DNA from: Kluyveromyces lactis
Taxonomy: Eukaryota > Ascomycota > Saccharomycetes > Saccharomycetales > Saccharomycetaceae
Assembly (NCBI RefSeq): GCF_000002515.2
Contig: NC_006041.1
Span: 806,001 to 870,000 of the forward strand
Direction of reading: 5' to 3'
DNA length: 64,000 nt
Shown: one piece after another, positions 1-9,505 of the stretch
Layout of the letters: every line of letters starts with the position of its first letter
Numbering within the stretch: the stretch's first letter is position 1
Notes under the pieces: generated by a model
What the model was told of the DNA's origin: nothing
Databases searched by the model: none
The model's input: only the letters and a program-made list of their open reading frames with translations
Translations under genes and position numbers: made by a program

Positions 1-615
1 TCCACGTTGATGGGACAGATCGGTTTCTCTCCAAAACAAGCCGTCGCTATGTCTATGGTTGGTGGTGCTGCTTTGTTAATAGGTACCATTCCAGCAATCC
101 TATATATGGATAAATTTGGTAGACGTCCATGGTCTATGACCATTATCGGTTTCTCCGTAGGTCTAGTTCTCGTCGGTGTTGGTTATCAGATCGATTTGAA
201 TACCAACTTGGCTGCTGCTGAAGGGGTTTACTTAACCGGCCAGATTTTGTATAACATCTTCTTTGGTACTTATGCCACTTTGACCTGGGTTGTTCCTTCT
301 GAGTCTTTCTCTTTGGCTACAAGATCGATCGGTATGACGATTTGCTCTGCTTTCTTATACTTATGGGCCTTCACTGTTACTTATAACTTCAACAAAATGA
401 AGGACGCTTTCACATACACTGGTTTGACTTTAGGTTTCTATGGTGGTATTGCTATTGTTATTGGTATTCCATACCAATTGTTGTTTATGCCAGAAACCAA
501 AGATAAAACTTTGGAAGAAATCGATGATATCTTTGAGATGCCAACTAGACAATTGGTCAAACAAAATTTGAAGAACTTAAAAGATTACGTTTCTGGTAAC
601 CGTAAATCTATTTAA
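1..615 (+). CDS. MFS sugar transporter, C-terminal part (5' end outside window)
   Basis: The frame is open from base 1, so the start lies upstream; 204 residues and the stop are present. It shows the second half of a 12-helix sugar porter: the loop motif DKFGRR, several hydrophobic helices, and the family ending PETKDKTLEEIDDIFE followed by a charged cytosolic tail. These are hallmarks of the fungal sugar/polyol H+ symporter branch at the plasma membrane. The sequence resembles the fructose or polyol symporter type more than the HXT hexose facilitators, but the substrate cannot be fixed from this half. It converges with CYK3. Confidence 0.85.
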   Translation, partial: STLMGQIGFSPKQAVAMSMVGGAALLIGTIPAILYMDKFGRRPWSMTIIGFSVGLVLVGVGYQIDLNTNLAAAEGVYLTGQILYNIFFGTYATLTWVVPSESFSLATRSIGMTICSAFLYLWAFTVTYNFNKMKDAFTYTGLTLGFYGGIAIVIGIPYQLLFMPETKDKTLEEIDDIFEMPTRQLVKQNLKNLKDYVSGNRKSI

Positions 616-1158
616 TTCTCTGTCTTATGCTAATAAAACTGAATGAAGTAAGGAGTTCACTTTGAAATCGATCAGGGGACTTTGGGAACAAGACATTCTA
701 CATCTCTAAAATAATAGTCATCTCTTTTTTAGTATCTAATAATGATTACTCATGAACCTCGCATTTATCTCTGAAATTAGTCCTACTTTTGCTCTTGTCA
801 TCGCGTTACCCAAGTTCATTTGTATTGACGGGATGTTAGTATTATTTTCTCTTCAATTTCACGCTTTTCACTGTTTTCTAGGTTACGTTTCTATGTCACG
901 ATTTTTATAATAATATCAACAATAAAACCCAATGCATTAGAACCAAGGATATGAACTCATTCGAACATATCTTAAACGCATTTGATAATCCAACAGAATA
1001 GTTTTTACTGAGAATAAAGCCTCTTGATGCAATATCTATATATATCATTAATTTATTAATTGGTCTATATTCGAGATTAGTTATGACTGTGTCCGTCGAT
1101 TGCAGAACACAGACAGGCAAGTGAAAAGGGAACTAAAGTATTATATTTGGAGAATTCA
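616..1158. other. intergenic, convergent 3' ends
   Basis: AT-rich spacer between the 3' ends of the transporter and CYK3. Only short reading frames without convincing starts are seen; it probably holds the two transcription end sites. Nothing else was recognised. Confidence 0.6.
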
Positions 1159-3603
1159 TTATCTACTCTCCCATTGCGCAAATTCACACCATCCAGATCC
1201 AGCATCGGAGATTATCATAGCATTCCATCTACCCGTTTCGTTAATCTCAATAGAAGCACTCCAGGTTCCAAAAGGCAGATGAGGATCATTCTTGATCACT
1301 TTGTAGCGCTTACCTGTTGGAGATAGGATAAGCATAGCACGACTCAAATTCCGGTCCATGGATTGATGGATGATCCCATCAGTTGGATTCTGAATCATTT
1401 CAAATTTGTACTTCCTCTTGTTCGATAAAAATTTGTTTTGAGGTTCTTTAATGTACACTTCCACTCTTTGAACTGCTTCTGATGGAATCCTAGATACAAA
1501 TTCAAAATTACCAGGATTTCCAGATGCAGTTAATGGCAAAATCATTGAAATTGGATGAATATTCTCAATGGAGCACTGTGTACCTTTGATACCAGAGTGT
1601 ATGTAAAGGGTCCCCTTTGAAGCACCGGGAGGAAGAACAGCCTTTATTACTGCGTTGCGTTTATTTTGAGATAACACCTGCACCAAAGATAAATTCATTG
1701 TCTTGTATTGCAAGGAATTTTCTTCATCCACAACAACGTTTGAAAAGACCTCAATATCGTTGGGGATTCTCAAAGTGCACTCGAAAATTTCATTATCTTC
1801 AAGATCACATAACCCATTGCTGAACCGATAAAGTCTTAGCCTATTTTTGAAGAAAGAAGGGAAAACCACGGGCAAACTCAGAACAATGTTCAGATCCAGT
1901 TCTGGAACAATATGTTGTTTTGAATATTCTCTTGGAACGTGAGTATTGATCAAAGTCATTGGAGAGGCCAAAAAATAGAACGGTTCGCATTTCTTAGCTG
2001 GTTTGTTATTCAAATATTCATGAATGGGGTTTGTTATGTTGCCAAGGATGACATCGACAAATCTCCATTCCTCATAAAAACAGACCTGCAACCAGCAGTG
2101 GTTTAACTTGAAAGTAGAGTTGTCTGCATTTGGTGTTTTCAAGAAACCAAAAACTATTTCACTTTTAATGTTCAGTGCAGTGGACATTCTTTTGAACAGC
2201 CACGTTAGTTCATATGGCGTACAGTATCTCCTTTCTAGCGCCTTCTCCAAGTTCTCAGGGGAACGGTTGAAATCTGTTTTACCATTATCGTCTATCAATC
2301 TGAAGAGTTCGGTACAGAATATAAATAATCCCCGAAGTTGTTCCAATGGTGTGAAATATTGTGAAGGAAAGCTATATTGGGCAAATGACTCAACGGAAAG
2401 TTGAACGGGCAACTTTTCAAAGAAGAGCTGTCTAGCGGACTTATCGACTCTTTTGAAATCAGCGCTGTAGAGGAATTCATCCACAATCCCTGGCTGACGC
2501 GTATGCAATACTTCATTGGAATACAAGTCCTTGTTGACCACTGAATGAGGATACAGTAAAAGATCAACATTTTTCGCGGTTGCCCTCATACCTCTTTCTC
2601 TTCTTTCATTTGAAGAGATGGTAAGCGCTCTTCTTAGTTGAGCCTCAGCTTCCATCCAACTATTTGCGTCATGATTATCCGCCGAAATGTTCAGTGATTC
2701 TATATTAGGCAATTTAGGATAATCATTTGCTCCGGGGTTATACTCCTTCGTATTTCCTGGTAACCATTTCTTGAATATATCAAATTTGCTCTCTTTCATG
2801 CTTTGACTGCCTAACTTAGATGTTGTATCTTTTTGTTCTGCTACCATTGAGCGATCTGTAGAATCCTTGAAAGATCTAGCAAAGTTATGACGGGCAAAAC
2901 TGCCAGCACTGGTAGCACTAAAGTCGCTCATGATAGCAAAACTTTCTTCACTGCTAGCTAACGAGTCCTCCATGTATCTTGTGTGGGAAAACCGACCAAA
3001 CGAATCCGTAGATTTTAATGGTTGATTCATTCCATTGGTATAGCCTCCTGTTTGTGAGATATGATTGAATAATGGTGTCGAAGGAGACTTTGGAATTGGA
3101 GGCAGAGGAGGTTGGTTCGGTATTTCTCGGCTTGAGGAATATTTATCTTGAAATTTCCCTGTCCTTTTAGCAATATTGGATGCGGAATGCGACTGCGGAA
3201 TGGTATATTTGTCTTTGCTACCAAAACTTCTGCTATACTGTTTTCCCTGTGAGTATCCAGCAAGTTCCTCGTTGGTATGGTTCTTTCTCAAAGAAAATTG
3301 GTCTCTCTTTCGAAATTCAGGTGATGATGTTGCATGCTCTTTATAACGTTGTGGAGATCTTGGCAAGTTACTTTGATGCTTAGTCGGAAGATATGTATTG
3401 TATTGTTCTTCGAGAATTGACACGTAGTTACTTGGGAAATAGCCTTGTTTCTTGTTCCTTATCAGTTTACCAAAATACCAATCTCCTGTTACTCTGGTCA
3501 CTTCAATGAAATCACCCTCCAAGAAACCTAAATCATCCTTCTTTTCACCAGACCAGGCGAAATTAGTCTTAACCTTGAAAGTTACTGGTCCAGACTGAGA
3601 CAT
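1159..3603 (-). CDS. CYK3: Cyk3-like cytokinesis protein (SH3 plus transglutaminase-like)
   Basis: 814 residues from an ATG at 3603. The N-terminus is an SH3 domain (about residues 8-66, with ALYD-like, GDWYFGKL and FPSNYV motifs). A long Ser-rich, low-complexity linker with a proline-rich patch (PPLPPIPKSP) follows. A transglutaminase-like domain sits around residues 440-530. Cyk3 works at the bud neck, promoting primary septum formation with Hof1, Inn1 and Chs2. Unusually, the Cys461, His502 and Asp517 spacing fits a complete catalytic triad, while I recall the S. cerevisiae protein lacking the Cys. Identity rests on the SH3 plus TGc order, the length and the synteny with NUP84 (YDL117W-YDL116W). 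Confidence 0.93.
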   Translation of the reverse strand: MSQSGPVTFKVKTNFAWSGEKKDDLGFLEGDFIEVTRVTGDWYFGKLIRNKKQGYFPSNYVSILEEQYNTYLPTKHQSNLPRSPQRYKEHATSSPEFRKRDQFSLRKNHTNEELAGYSQGKQYSRSFGSKDKYTIPQSHSASNIAKRTGKFQDKYSSSREIPNQPPLPPIPKSPSTPLFNHISQTGGYTNGMNQPLKSTDSFGRFSHTRYMEDSLASSEESFAIMSDFSATSAGSFARHNFARSFKDSTDRSMVAEQKDTTSKLGSQSMKESKFDIFKKWLPGNTKEYNPGANDYPKLPNIESLNISADNHDANSWMEAEAQLRRALTISSNERRERGMRATAKNVDLLLYPHSVVNKDLYSNEVLHTRQPGIVDEFLYSADFKRVDKSARQLFFEKLPVQLSVESFAQYSFPSQYFTPLEQLRGLFIFCTELFRLIDDNGKTDFNRSPENLEKALERRYCTPYELTWLFKRMSTALNIKSEIVFGFLKTPNADNSTFKLNHCWLQVCFYEEWRFVDVILGNITNPIHEYLNNKPAKKCEPFYFLASPMTLINTHVPREYSKQHIVPELDLNIVLSLPVVFPSFFKNRLRLYRFSNGLCDLEDNEIFECTLRIPNDIEVFSNVVVDEENSLQYKTMNLSLVQVLSQNKRNAVIKAVLPPGASKGTLYIHSGIKGTQCSIENIHPISMILPLTASGNPGNFEFVSRIPSEAVQRVEVYIKEPQNKFLSNKRKYKFEMIQNPTDGIIHQSMDRNLSRAMLILSPTGKRYKVIKNDPHLPFGTWSASIEINETGRWNAMIISDAGSGWCEFAQWESR

Positions 3604-4337
3604 AAAGAAGTGCTAATCAGTAGCGAACGGATAGTAATAAAATGCGAAAACAATTAATGAATGTGTGAATGAACAAATGAATGACAGGTAATTAATACCC
3701 CAATTATTCCAGTTAAATAGCCGAAATAAATGTATGCAAGGATCAAATCCAAGTGAGAGTTGACGACTGATCAAGCAGTTAACAGGTCACTCTATAACTT
3801 GAGATCTGATATGAAATCCAGTTTTGCACCAATTGGTCTAGAACGTGGTTATGCTGGGAGCAGTTGAAAACGAAAGAAGAAAATCGCTAATAGTAAACAG
3901 TAACTGGCCAGTTAGAAAAGAATTTAATATAAATTACCAACGAAATTTACTTCAATTGTGTAAGATCAATGTTTTTAGATCAACGTTTCAGATCAATGCT
4001 TACCTTTTTCGGTTTCAATGAGGATATATATTTTTTCTGTTTGGCTTTCCAATAATGTAAATAGCTAAAAAAAACAGATCGCCCCAAGATTAGATGATAA
4101 CCTATCAGAAAGAGAAACAAGAGGTCAGTATTGCTAGCTACAGTGAGGGATCTTTGGCCAAATTATTAAAATATAGCTAGGATACTGATTTATTCTTTCA
4201 ATTATTTGGTGGAAGTCAGCAAACAGAAAGTAGAATTTACGATAAATTATACATGATAAACCATTACTCTAATTATGCGAAATAAGATTCTATGACGTTG
4301 TATTTTGAAGTGCAAAAGCTTTTTACATTGAGATATT
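3604..4337. promoter_or_regulatory. CYK3 promoter / ARO2 3' flank
   Basis: Holds the CYK3 upstream region and the ARO2 3' end. There is a degenerate ATGAATG-type simple repeat near 3656-3690. Three direct copies of AGATCAAYG lie at 3963, 3977 and 3990. No gene is seen. Confidence 0.5.
3963..4001. repeat. three short direct repeats AGATCAAYGYTT
   Basis: Near-identical 12-mers at 3963-3974, 3977-3988 and 3990-4001, spaced 14 and 13 bases apart, about 360 bases upstream of the CYK3 start. They could be a transcription-factor cluster or chance duplication; no factor is recognised. Confidence 0.5.
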
Positions 4338-5468
4338 CTAAGAGACAATTGAGATTGCGGCTTCTCTTGACTTTTGGATTAGTACAGCATCAGCCAAGAC
4401 AAGGGCAGCCATTGCTTCCACAATTGGGGTGGCTCTTGGGGTGACAGAAGGGTCGTGTCTACCTTTAGCAGCTAGAATACCAGATTTACCGTCGTAGGTA
4501 GCAGTAGCTTGTTCTTGAGAAATAGTAGCTGCAGATTTGAAAGGTACAGAGAAGTAGATGTTTTCTCCATTTGAGATACCACCTTGAATACCACCAGAGT
4601 TGTTCGTCTTTGTTCTTAGTCTTCCGGTGTCCTCATCGAAGTAGAAGGGATCGTTATGCTTAGAACCTGGCAAACAAACGCCATCGAATCCGGAACCAAT
4701 CTCGAAACCCTTGGAAGCTGGGATTGAGAGCATAGCATGTGCTAGCAAGGCTTCTAATTTATCGAAACAAGGTTCACCAAGGCCCGCAGGTAGATTTCTG
4801 ATGACACACGTGACAACACCACCAATGGAATCCTTTTCACCTCTGTATCTTTCAATTTCCTTCACCATAGCATCAGCGACAGATGAATCCGGGCATCTAA
4901 TTGGGCCAGCGGCATCAACTTTTTCTCTTGTGATGGTATTCAGAACCTGTTGGAATTTTGGATCCTGTGGATCTCTGTTCATCTTGACAGCACCGATTTG
5001 GGTGACAAAGGCAACAATTTCAACGTTGGATAACTGTTTTAGGAACTTTTCAGCAATGGCACCAGCAGCAACACGACCAATTGTCTCTCTTGCTGATGAT
5101 CTTCCACCACCAGAAGAAGCTTTGATGCCATACTTGCTGCTGTAAGTGAAATCAGCATGCGAAGGTCTTGGGTAATTGTCCATATCACTGTAATCGTGAG
5201 GTCTTTGATCCTCGTTTTTCACAAGCATACCGATTGGAGTACCAAGTGTCTTACCGAATTCAGTACCGGATTGAATCTCAACGCGATCCTTTTCATTTCT
5301 TGGGGTAGATAGTTTCGATTGACCTGGTCTTCTTCTAGTCAATTGAGGTTGAATGTCATCTTCGGTTAGAGACATTCCAGGTGGAACACCATCAACAATA
5401 CAACCAACAGATTTACAGTGTGATTCACCGTAAGTGGTTACACGGAAAATTTGACCGAATGTAGACAT
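4338..5468 (-). CDS. ARO2: chorismate synthase
   Basis: 376 residues, the length expected of fungal chorismate synthase. It converts 5-enolpyruvylshikimate-3-phosphate to chorismate, the branch point to Phe, Tyr and Trp. Fungal enzymes are bifunctional and also reduce FMN with NADPH. All three family signatures are visible: GESHCKSVG at residues 14-22, the glycine/arginine stretch [13 protein letters not shown] near 120-132, and [17 protein letters not shown] near the C-terminus. The start at 5468 gives the conserved [18 protein letters not shown]-terminus. Codon use is strongly biased, as in a well-expressed gene. It faces NUP84 across a shared upstream region with no perfect Gcn4 site seen (nearest is TGAGTAA at 5619-5625). 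Confidence 0.98.
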   Translation of the reverse strand: MSTFGQIFRVTTYGESHCKSVGCIVDGVPPGMSLTEDDIQPQLTRRRPGQSKLSTPRNEKDRVEIQSGTEFGKTLGTPIGMLVKNEDQRPHDYSDMDNYPRPSHADFTYSSKYGIKASSGGGRSSARETIGRVAAGAIAEKFLKQLSNVEIVAFVTQIGAVKMNRDPQDPKFQQVLNTITREKVDAAGPIRCPDSSVADAMVKEIERYRGEKDSIGGVVTCVIRNLPAGLGEPCFDKLEALLAHAMLSIPASKGFEIGSGFDGVCLPGSKHNDPFYFDEDTGRLRTKTNNSGGIQGGISNGENIYFSVPFKSAATISQEQATATYDGKSGILAAKGRHDPSVTPRATPIVEAMAALVLADAVLIQKSREAAISIVS

Positions 5469-6174
5469 TTGTGTTTTGTTAACGGTTTACTATTTCTCAG
5501 CGTTTCAAAAACAAATGTATCGGATGTATAATCTCAGAATTCGACTATAATGATGTCGTAACACTATTCTAGTGTACTGGATTGTGGGAAATTTTCAACA
5601 AAGGACACACAAGGCTTTTGAGTAATCCTTTTGACGTAGCTTGCTGCTCTGTCTGCTCCGCTCATCATGTTAATCATTCCATCAATTTTGTTCAAACTTT
5701 TCAATATTGTCGAAGATGTGATGAATCATAGGAATGAAGAGCAGGAGAAAAAGAGAAACTCGTGGTTACCCGGAAATCATTAAGATCTATACATGATAAT
5801 AAGGTAAGAAACGGCAGCTGAACGTGAAAACAGAAGTAAAGCTTGCATGTATATAGGATAATTGACCGTCAAATCGTTACTTTCTGCAAGTATATGAGTA
5901 CCAATATTCTTTCAGTGCAAGGCAGTACCGTTTTAAGTATGCTTTGAGCAAACGCTGCTTGCTTATGTTCACTTCACCAGTAAATATGTGTCCTAGATCA
6001 TCTAAGACGAATGTTGATTTCTTAATATCGATTTCATCAAAATACTTAGCTAACCATATAATGGTATTCACTGTTTACGATTCACTCATCGTGGATATGT
6101 TAAAAGCTGGTATAAAATTGAGCAGGCGGTGCATAGAAGGGAATCCGAACTGCGAACTTCGGCAATAAAACGAG
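5469..6174. promoter_or_regulatory. ARO2/NUP84 divergent intergenic region
   Basis: Upstream region of both genes. It contains an interrupted minus-strand reading frame at 5877-6089 and lies at a boundary where the order or strand differs from S. cerevisiae. Confidence 0.55.
5877..6089 (-). pseudogene. possible small interrupted reading frame
   Basis: On the minus strand an ATG at 6089-6087 opens MSES. An in-frame TAA at 6077-6075 follows, and then 65 more codons run open to a stop at 5879-5877. The downstream stretch reads like protein (charged and helical, e.g. DEIDIKKSTFVLDDLGH) and begins with no ATG of its own. No splice signals that would remove the stop were found. It may be a decayed gene, a recoded gene, or chance; I recognise no family. 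Random frames of this length are common in AT-rich spacers, so confidence is low. Confidence 0.25.
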
Positions 6175-8343
6175 ATGGACGTTGACTTCAACCGTTCCCA
6201 GGAAACTCACCTGAAGTTCGGACAAATCTTGAAGGAATATCAGGCAAGAGTGTTGAGCGATGAAGCGTCTCTTGACCCGTTCTCTATAGTGCAAGACTTC
6301 AGGTCCATTGCCGGAGAAGAGGCATTGGAAATTGCAGAATCTGGAGAGGAGAATGATAATGAACAGTTCCAGAACTGGGAACTAGAGGCCAAGTTTTGGG
6401 ATCTTGTTGGCTTGTTAGTGGAATATCGAACATCAGAGACAGTTGACAAAGATATTAACGTTCATTCATACAATTCGAACGTAGTATTCCAAAAACAGTT
6501 GTTGCAATCAAATAAGGGGATATATGAAATCTGGTTAATAAAGTCATGGCTTGAGGCTAACATTGGCATCCCAGAGAGACCATCTAGTTTATGTACTACA
6601 AAATGGTCGAGTTCCATGATAGCAGGCACTGTGAAAAGCATGGATTCGGATTCGATCTTAAGAGATCCAACAACGAATCTTCAGCCTGATGATCGTCAAA
6701 ATGATCATGCTTTCTTCGTATATGCGTTCCGCCTTCTCTTGGCTGGTCAATTTGAGAAATTGACAGAAGAGTGTGAATTTACAGATAATTTAACTCTTAA
6801 TCTTATACTGAGAGGAATGGAATCCTATGTGGATCCAAACGTCGATACGGATATGACCGACGAATATGCAAGTCAACAAGGGATTAAAAAACATGCCTTG
6901 TGGAGAAGAAGTGTATATGCCTTATCTCAGGATCCCTTACTGGATCCTTATGAAGCCGCTATATATACCTATCTTTCGGGCGATTCTCCTACAAATTTGA
7001 GGATAGACGGGCTGGACTGGGAAACTGAATTGCTAATATACGTAAATCAAATTTGGAATGTTACCATGGAAAACTATTTGATAGAACATGGAAGAGTTGA
7101 CAATGATGAGTTGATCACTGATATGGATACCGCTTGTCCAAGTTTATCCCAGGTTTTGAATATTCTTGCTGCAAAATATCCAGATGAGAGCGAGCATCCG
7201 ATTAGGGTGTTGACTGCATCAGTACTTTTGAACACCATAGAACCGGTCATGAAATCATCGACAGATATGCTATTGGATGTTATTAAAGGGCGAGATGAAG
7301 ACAACGCGCTATTCAACGAATCGTACTTGCTAAGAATTCTCACAAATTTAACCATATTCCTTGATATTGTGTCACCAGATACCATAGACATTTCAAATAA
7401 GTCGAAATTATTAACATCATACATCTCACTACTATCCTACTATGGGTTATACGATGTTATACCAGTCTTTGTTAGTTTCTTATCACAAGAGGAAATTGTA
7501 GAAACTTATTCATTCTTCCTCACCAATCTCATTGATCCTAATCTCAGACAAAAACAAATGGAAATCTCCAAATATTTGGGTTTACCGATTGCTAATATAC
7601 TCAGAAGAACCGCTCAGCGAATTTTTGAAGAAACGGATCAATATTACATTGTTGATAGTGACATAGAGTTGACTAACGAAGTTAGTGAAGTGGATCAAAG
7701 GTTAATGAATGGTGTTGAATGGCTAATTGAGAACGGACTCTATACTGATAGTATTGATACTATAATTGCGTTATCGAGGCGCTTCTTGATAAACGGTAAA
7801 GTAAAAGCGCTTGAGTTATTTGTTGACAACCATGATGTACCCAATTTGTTAAAAGAATATCAGTTAGAAAGGCTATCTTCACAGGAAGAGGATCATGATT
7901 TGAAAACTACGGAACTCTTACAATATACATCGTTATTATCTACCTTCAAAAAGCAAGAAGAGTGGGTAAAATCATCGCAACTTTTCAATACCGAGTCGAA
8001 CTTGCGATCCCTAATTAAGCAATTCAAAGGTTTCTCGAACACAATCATAAAGTTAGTAACGACATTTTTGGTAGACCTGATAGACAATGAAGAAGTGAAT
8101 GATTCAGACGTTCTGTATGAAATACGGGCCTTATACACTCCATTTTTGATTATGGAGTTGCACAACAATTTGATTTCCGCATCGGAGAACTTGAAGGTAT
8201 CTACATTCGTTCAAGAAGCCATTGACCTCTCCATTTTGGTTGCCAACGAAACTGATAAGATATATCTGTTATTCCAAAGTAACGGCAAACTTACTACATA
8301 TCTACAGATGGTTGCAAAGGCATCCGCATTATTTGGAAGGTAA
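6175..8343 (+). CDS. NUP84: nucleoporin Nup84 (Nup107 family)
   Basis: 722 residues, close to the S. cerevisiae length of about 726. The protein is an all-helical solenoid without low-complexity tails, as expected for the stem of the Y-shaped Nup84/Nup107 scaffold complex of the nuclear pore. Acidic and leucine-rich helices run the whole length. The ATG at 6175 gives MDVDFNRSQ. It lies next to CYK3, ARO2 and RPL9, matching S. cerevisiae YDL116W and its sister region. Naming rests on overall similarity and synteny; there is no short diagnostic motif. Confidence 0.9.
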   Translation: MDVDFNRSQETHLKFGQILKEYQARVLSDEASLDPFSIVQDFRSIAGEEALEIAESGEENDNEQFQNWELEAKFWDLVGLLVEYRTSETVDKDINVHSYNSNVVFQKQLLQSNKGIYEIWLIKSWLEANIGIPERPSSLCTTKWSSSMIAGTVKSMDSDSILRDPTTNLQPDDRQNDHAFFVYAFRLLLAGQFEKLTEECEFTDNLTLNLILRGMESYVDPNVDTDMTDEYASQQGIKKHALWRRSVYALSQDPLLDPYEAAIYTYLSGDSPTNLRIDGLDWETELLIYVNQIWNVTMENYLIEHGRVDNDELITDMDTACPSLSQVLNILAAKYPDESEHPIRVLTASVLLNTIEPVMKSSTDMLLDVIKGRDEDNALFNESYLLRILTNLTIFLDIVSPDTIDISNKSKLLTSYISLLSYYGLYDVIPVFVSFLSQEEIVETYSFFLTNLIDPNLRQKQMEISKYLGLPIANILRRTAQRIFEETDQYYIVDSDIELTNEVSEVDQRLMNGVEWLIENGLYTDSIDTIIALSRRFLINGKVKALELFVDNHDVPNLLKEYQLERLSSQEEDHDLKTTELLQYTSLLSTFKKQEEWVKSSQLFNTESNLRSLIKQFKGFSNTIIKLVTTFLVDLIDNEEVNDSDVLYEIRALYTPFLIMELHNNLISASENLKVSTFVQEAIDLSILVANETDKIYLLFQSNGKLTTYLQMVAKASALFGR

Positions 8344-8475
8344 CTTAGAAACAGAAGTTGGAGTTTTTAAGCAGTACATATAATATTAATTATGTATATA
8401 TAAACATATATGTAAGCGAAACCAATCGAAAAAAAATAATAGCAACGACATTAATTAATTGTAATTGAGATTAGT

Positions 8476-9051
8476 TTATTCTTCTTCCTCGATTAGACCC
8501 TTTTCGGAAACGTAGATACCATCCAAGAACTTACGGATATCCTTGTTTCTGACACGACAGATTTGTTGGATGTCAGCAGCGTTTTGGGAAACGTTTTCGA
8601 CGGAGTTACCAGACAAGACAATTTCGTCCTTTTGGTTGGTGGAGAAGTCAACAGAAACACCATCTCTGACTGGAACTTCTCTGACCTTCTTGTCACCCAA
8701 GAAGTTTCTGATTTCGATGAACTTAGCACCGTCCTTTTCAATGACGTTAACGTTGATTGGGAAATGCGCGTAAACGTATCTCAACTTGTACTTGTAACCC
8801 TTGGTAACACCAGTGATCAAGTTGGAAATCAAAGACTTGACAGTTCTCAAAGCAGCAACGTGCTTTCTGTCACCGTTGTGAACGGTGATCTTGATTTGTC
8901 TGTTAGAGACCTTGGTGAAGGTAACATCGATGTGCTTCAAGTTCTTAGTCAAAACACCTCTTGGACCAGTAACCTTGATGTTTCTGGATCTGATTTGGAC
9001 GGTAACACCTTCTGGGACATCTAGGACTTGGTCAGTTTGAATGTACTTCAT
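8476..9051 (-). CDS. RPL9: 60S ribosomal protein L9 (uL6)
   Basis: 191 residues from the ATG at 9051, exactly the length of yeast Rpl9. An open frame extends 21 codons further upstream, but the conserved N-terminus MKYIQTDQVLDVPEGV shows the inner start is right. It belongs to the uL6 family, which binds 25S rRNA near the sarcin-ricin loop and stalk base of the large subunit. Codon bias is extreme, as in ribosomal protein genes, which explains the long antisense frames over it. No intron. The upstream region has two Rap1-type sites. Its position between NUP84 and IWR1 interleaves YGL147C with YDL116W/YDL115C. Confidence 0.98.
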   Translation of the reverse strand: MKYIQTDQVLDVPEGVTVQIRSRNIKVTGPRGVLTKNLKHIDVTFTKVSNRQIKITVHNGDRKHVAALRTVKSLISNLITGVTKGYKYKLRYVYAHFPINVNVIEKDGAKFIEIRNFLGDKKVREVPVRDGVSVDFSTNQKDEIVLSGNSVENVSQNAADIQQICRVRNKDIRKFLDGIYVSEKGLIEEEE

Positions 9052-9287
9052 CTTGTCTTGTTGTATTCGCTCACAGCCTATCTGAAAACCAAAACCAAAA
9101 CAAAGCAAATGCACTCAACTGTAATACTGTAATACTGTAATTAACGCCTGTTTCAACAAACAATGCAGGAGCCAAGTATAACTGGGAATGCTTGCACATC
9201 ATCTTTGTTAACCTAGAGCTTTGCAATTGGTGAAAGTTGGTCAATCTTGCAGACGCAGGAAATGAGACTTCAGAAATTTTTCACCAA

Positions 9288-9300
9288 ACACCCAGACATT
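9288..9300 (+). promoter_or_regulatory. Rap1-like site 1 of RPL9
   Basis: ACACCCAGACATT differs at one base from the usual ACACCCATACATT form. It lies about 237 bases upstream of the RPL9 start. Ribosomal protein genes of this yeast group commonly use Rap1 sites; binding here is inferred. Confidence 0.55.
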
Positions 9301-9387
9301 TCACAGTATCAACGACTTTTTCTGTGGAACCTAGCGGTTGTAGTTCTCATCTCAAAAAAAAAAAAACCGCAAAAATTCCTCTTTGGA

Positions 9388-9399
9388 ACACCTGTACAT
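9388..9399 (+). promoter_or_regulatory. Rap1-like site 2 of RPL9
   Basis: ACACCTGTACAT matches ACACCYRYACAY. It has the same orientation as the first site and lies exactly 100 bases from it, about 337 bases from the start codon. Confidence 0.45.
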
Positions 9400-9505
9400 A
9401 ATAGAATAACAGTCCCGCAGTTTTTCAATGATCCATTCCCCATCCCAAAGAATATCTGACTCACAACAAGGGAATTGTGTCAGACATCCAAAACGACCAA
9501 ATTAA

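Larger units (their letters stand above)
9052..9505. promoter_or_regulatory. RPL9 upstream region / IWR1 3' flank
   Basis: Contains two Rap1-like sites, an A-tract near 9354-9366 of the kind common in ribosomal protein promoters, and the IWR1 3' end. No gene is seen. Confidence 0.6.

Noticed and set aside
5619-5625. TGAGTAA as a Gcn4 site for ARO2
   Set aside because: One mismatch to TGASTCA and no second site; too weak to call.
5717-5821. Box C/D snoRNA-like GTGATGA ... CTGA
   Set aside because: No terminal stem and no convincing guide or D' box; probably chance.
8563-9024. 153-codon plus-strand frame over RPL9
   Set aside because: Antisense to a highly codon-biased ribosomal protein gene; no family match.
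9052-9114. 21-codon N-terminal extension of RPL9
   Set aside because: The conserved family start is at 9051; the extension is not protein-like.
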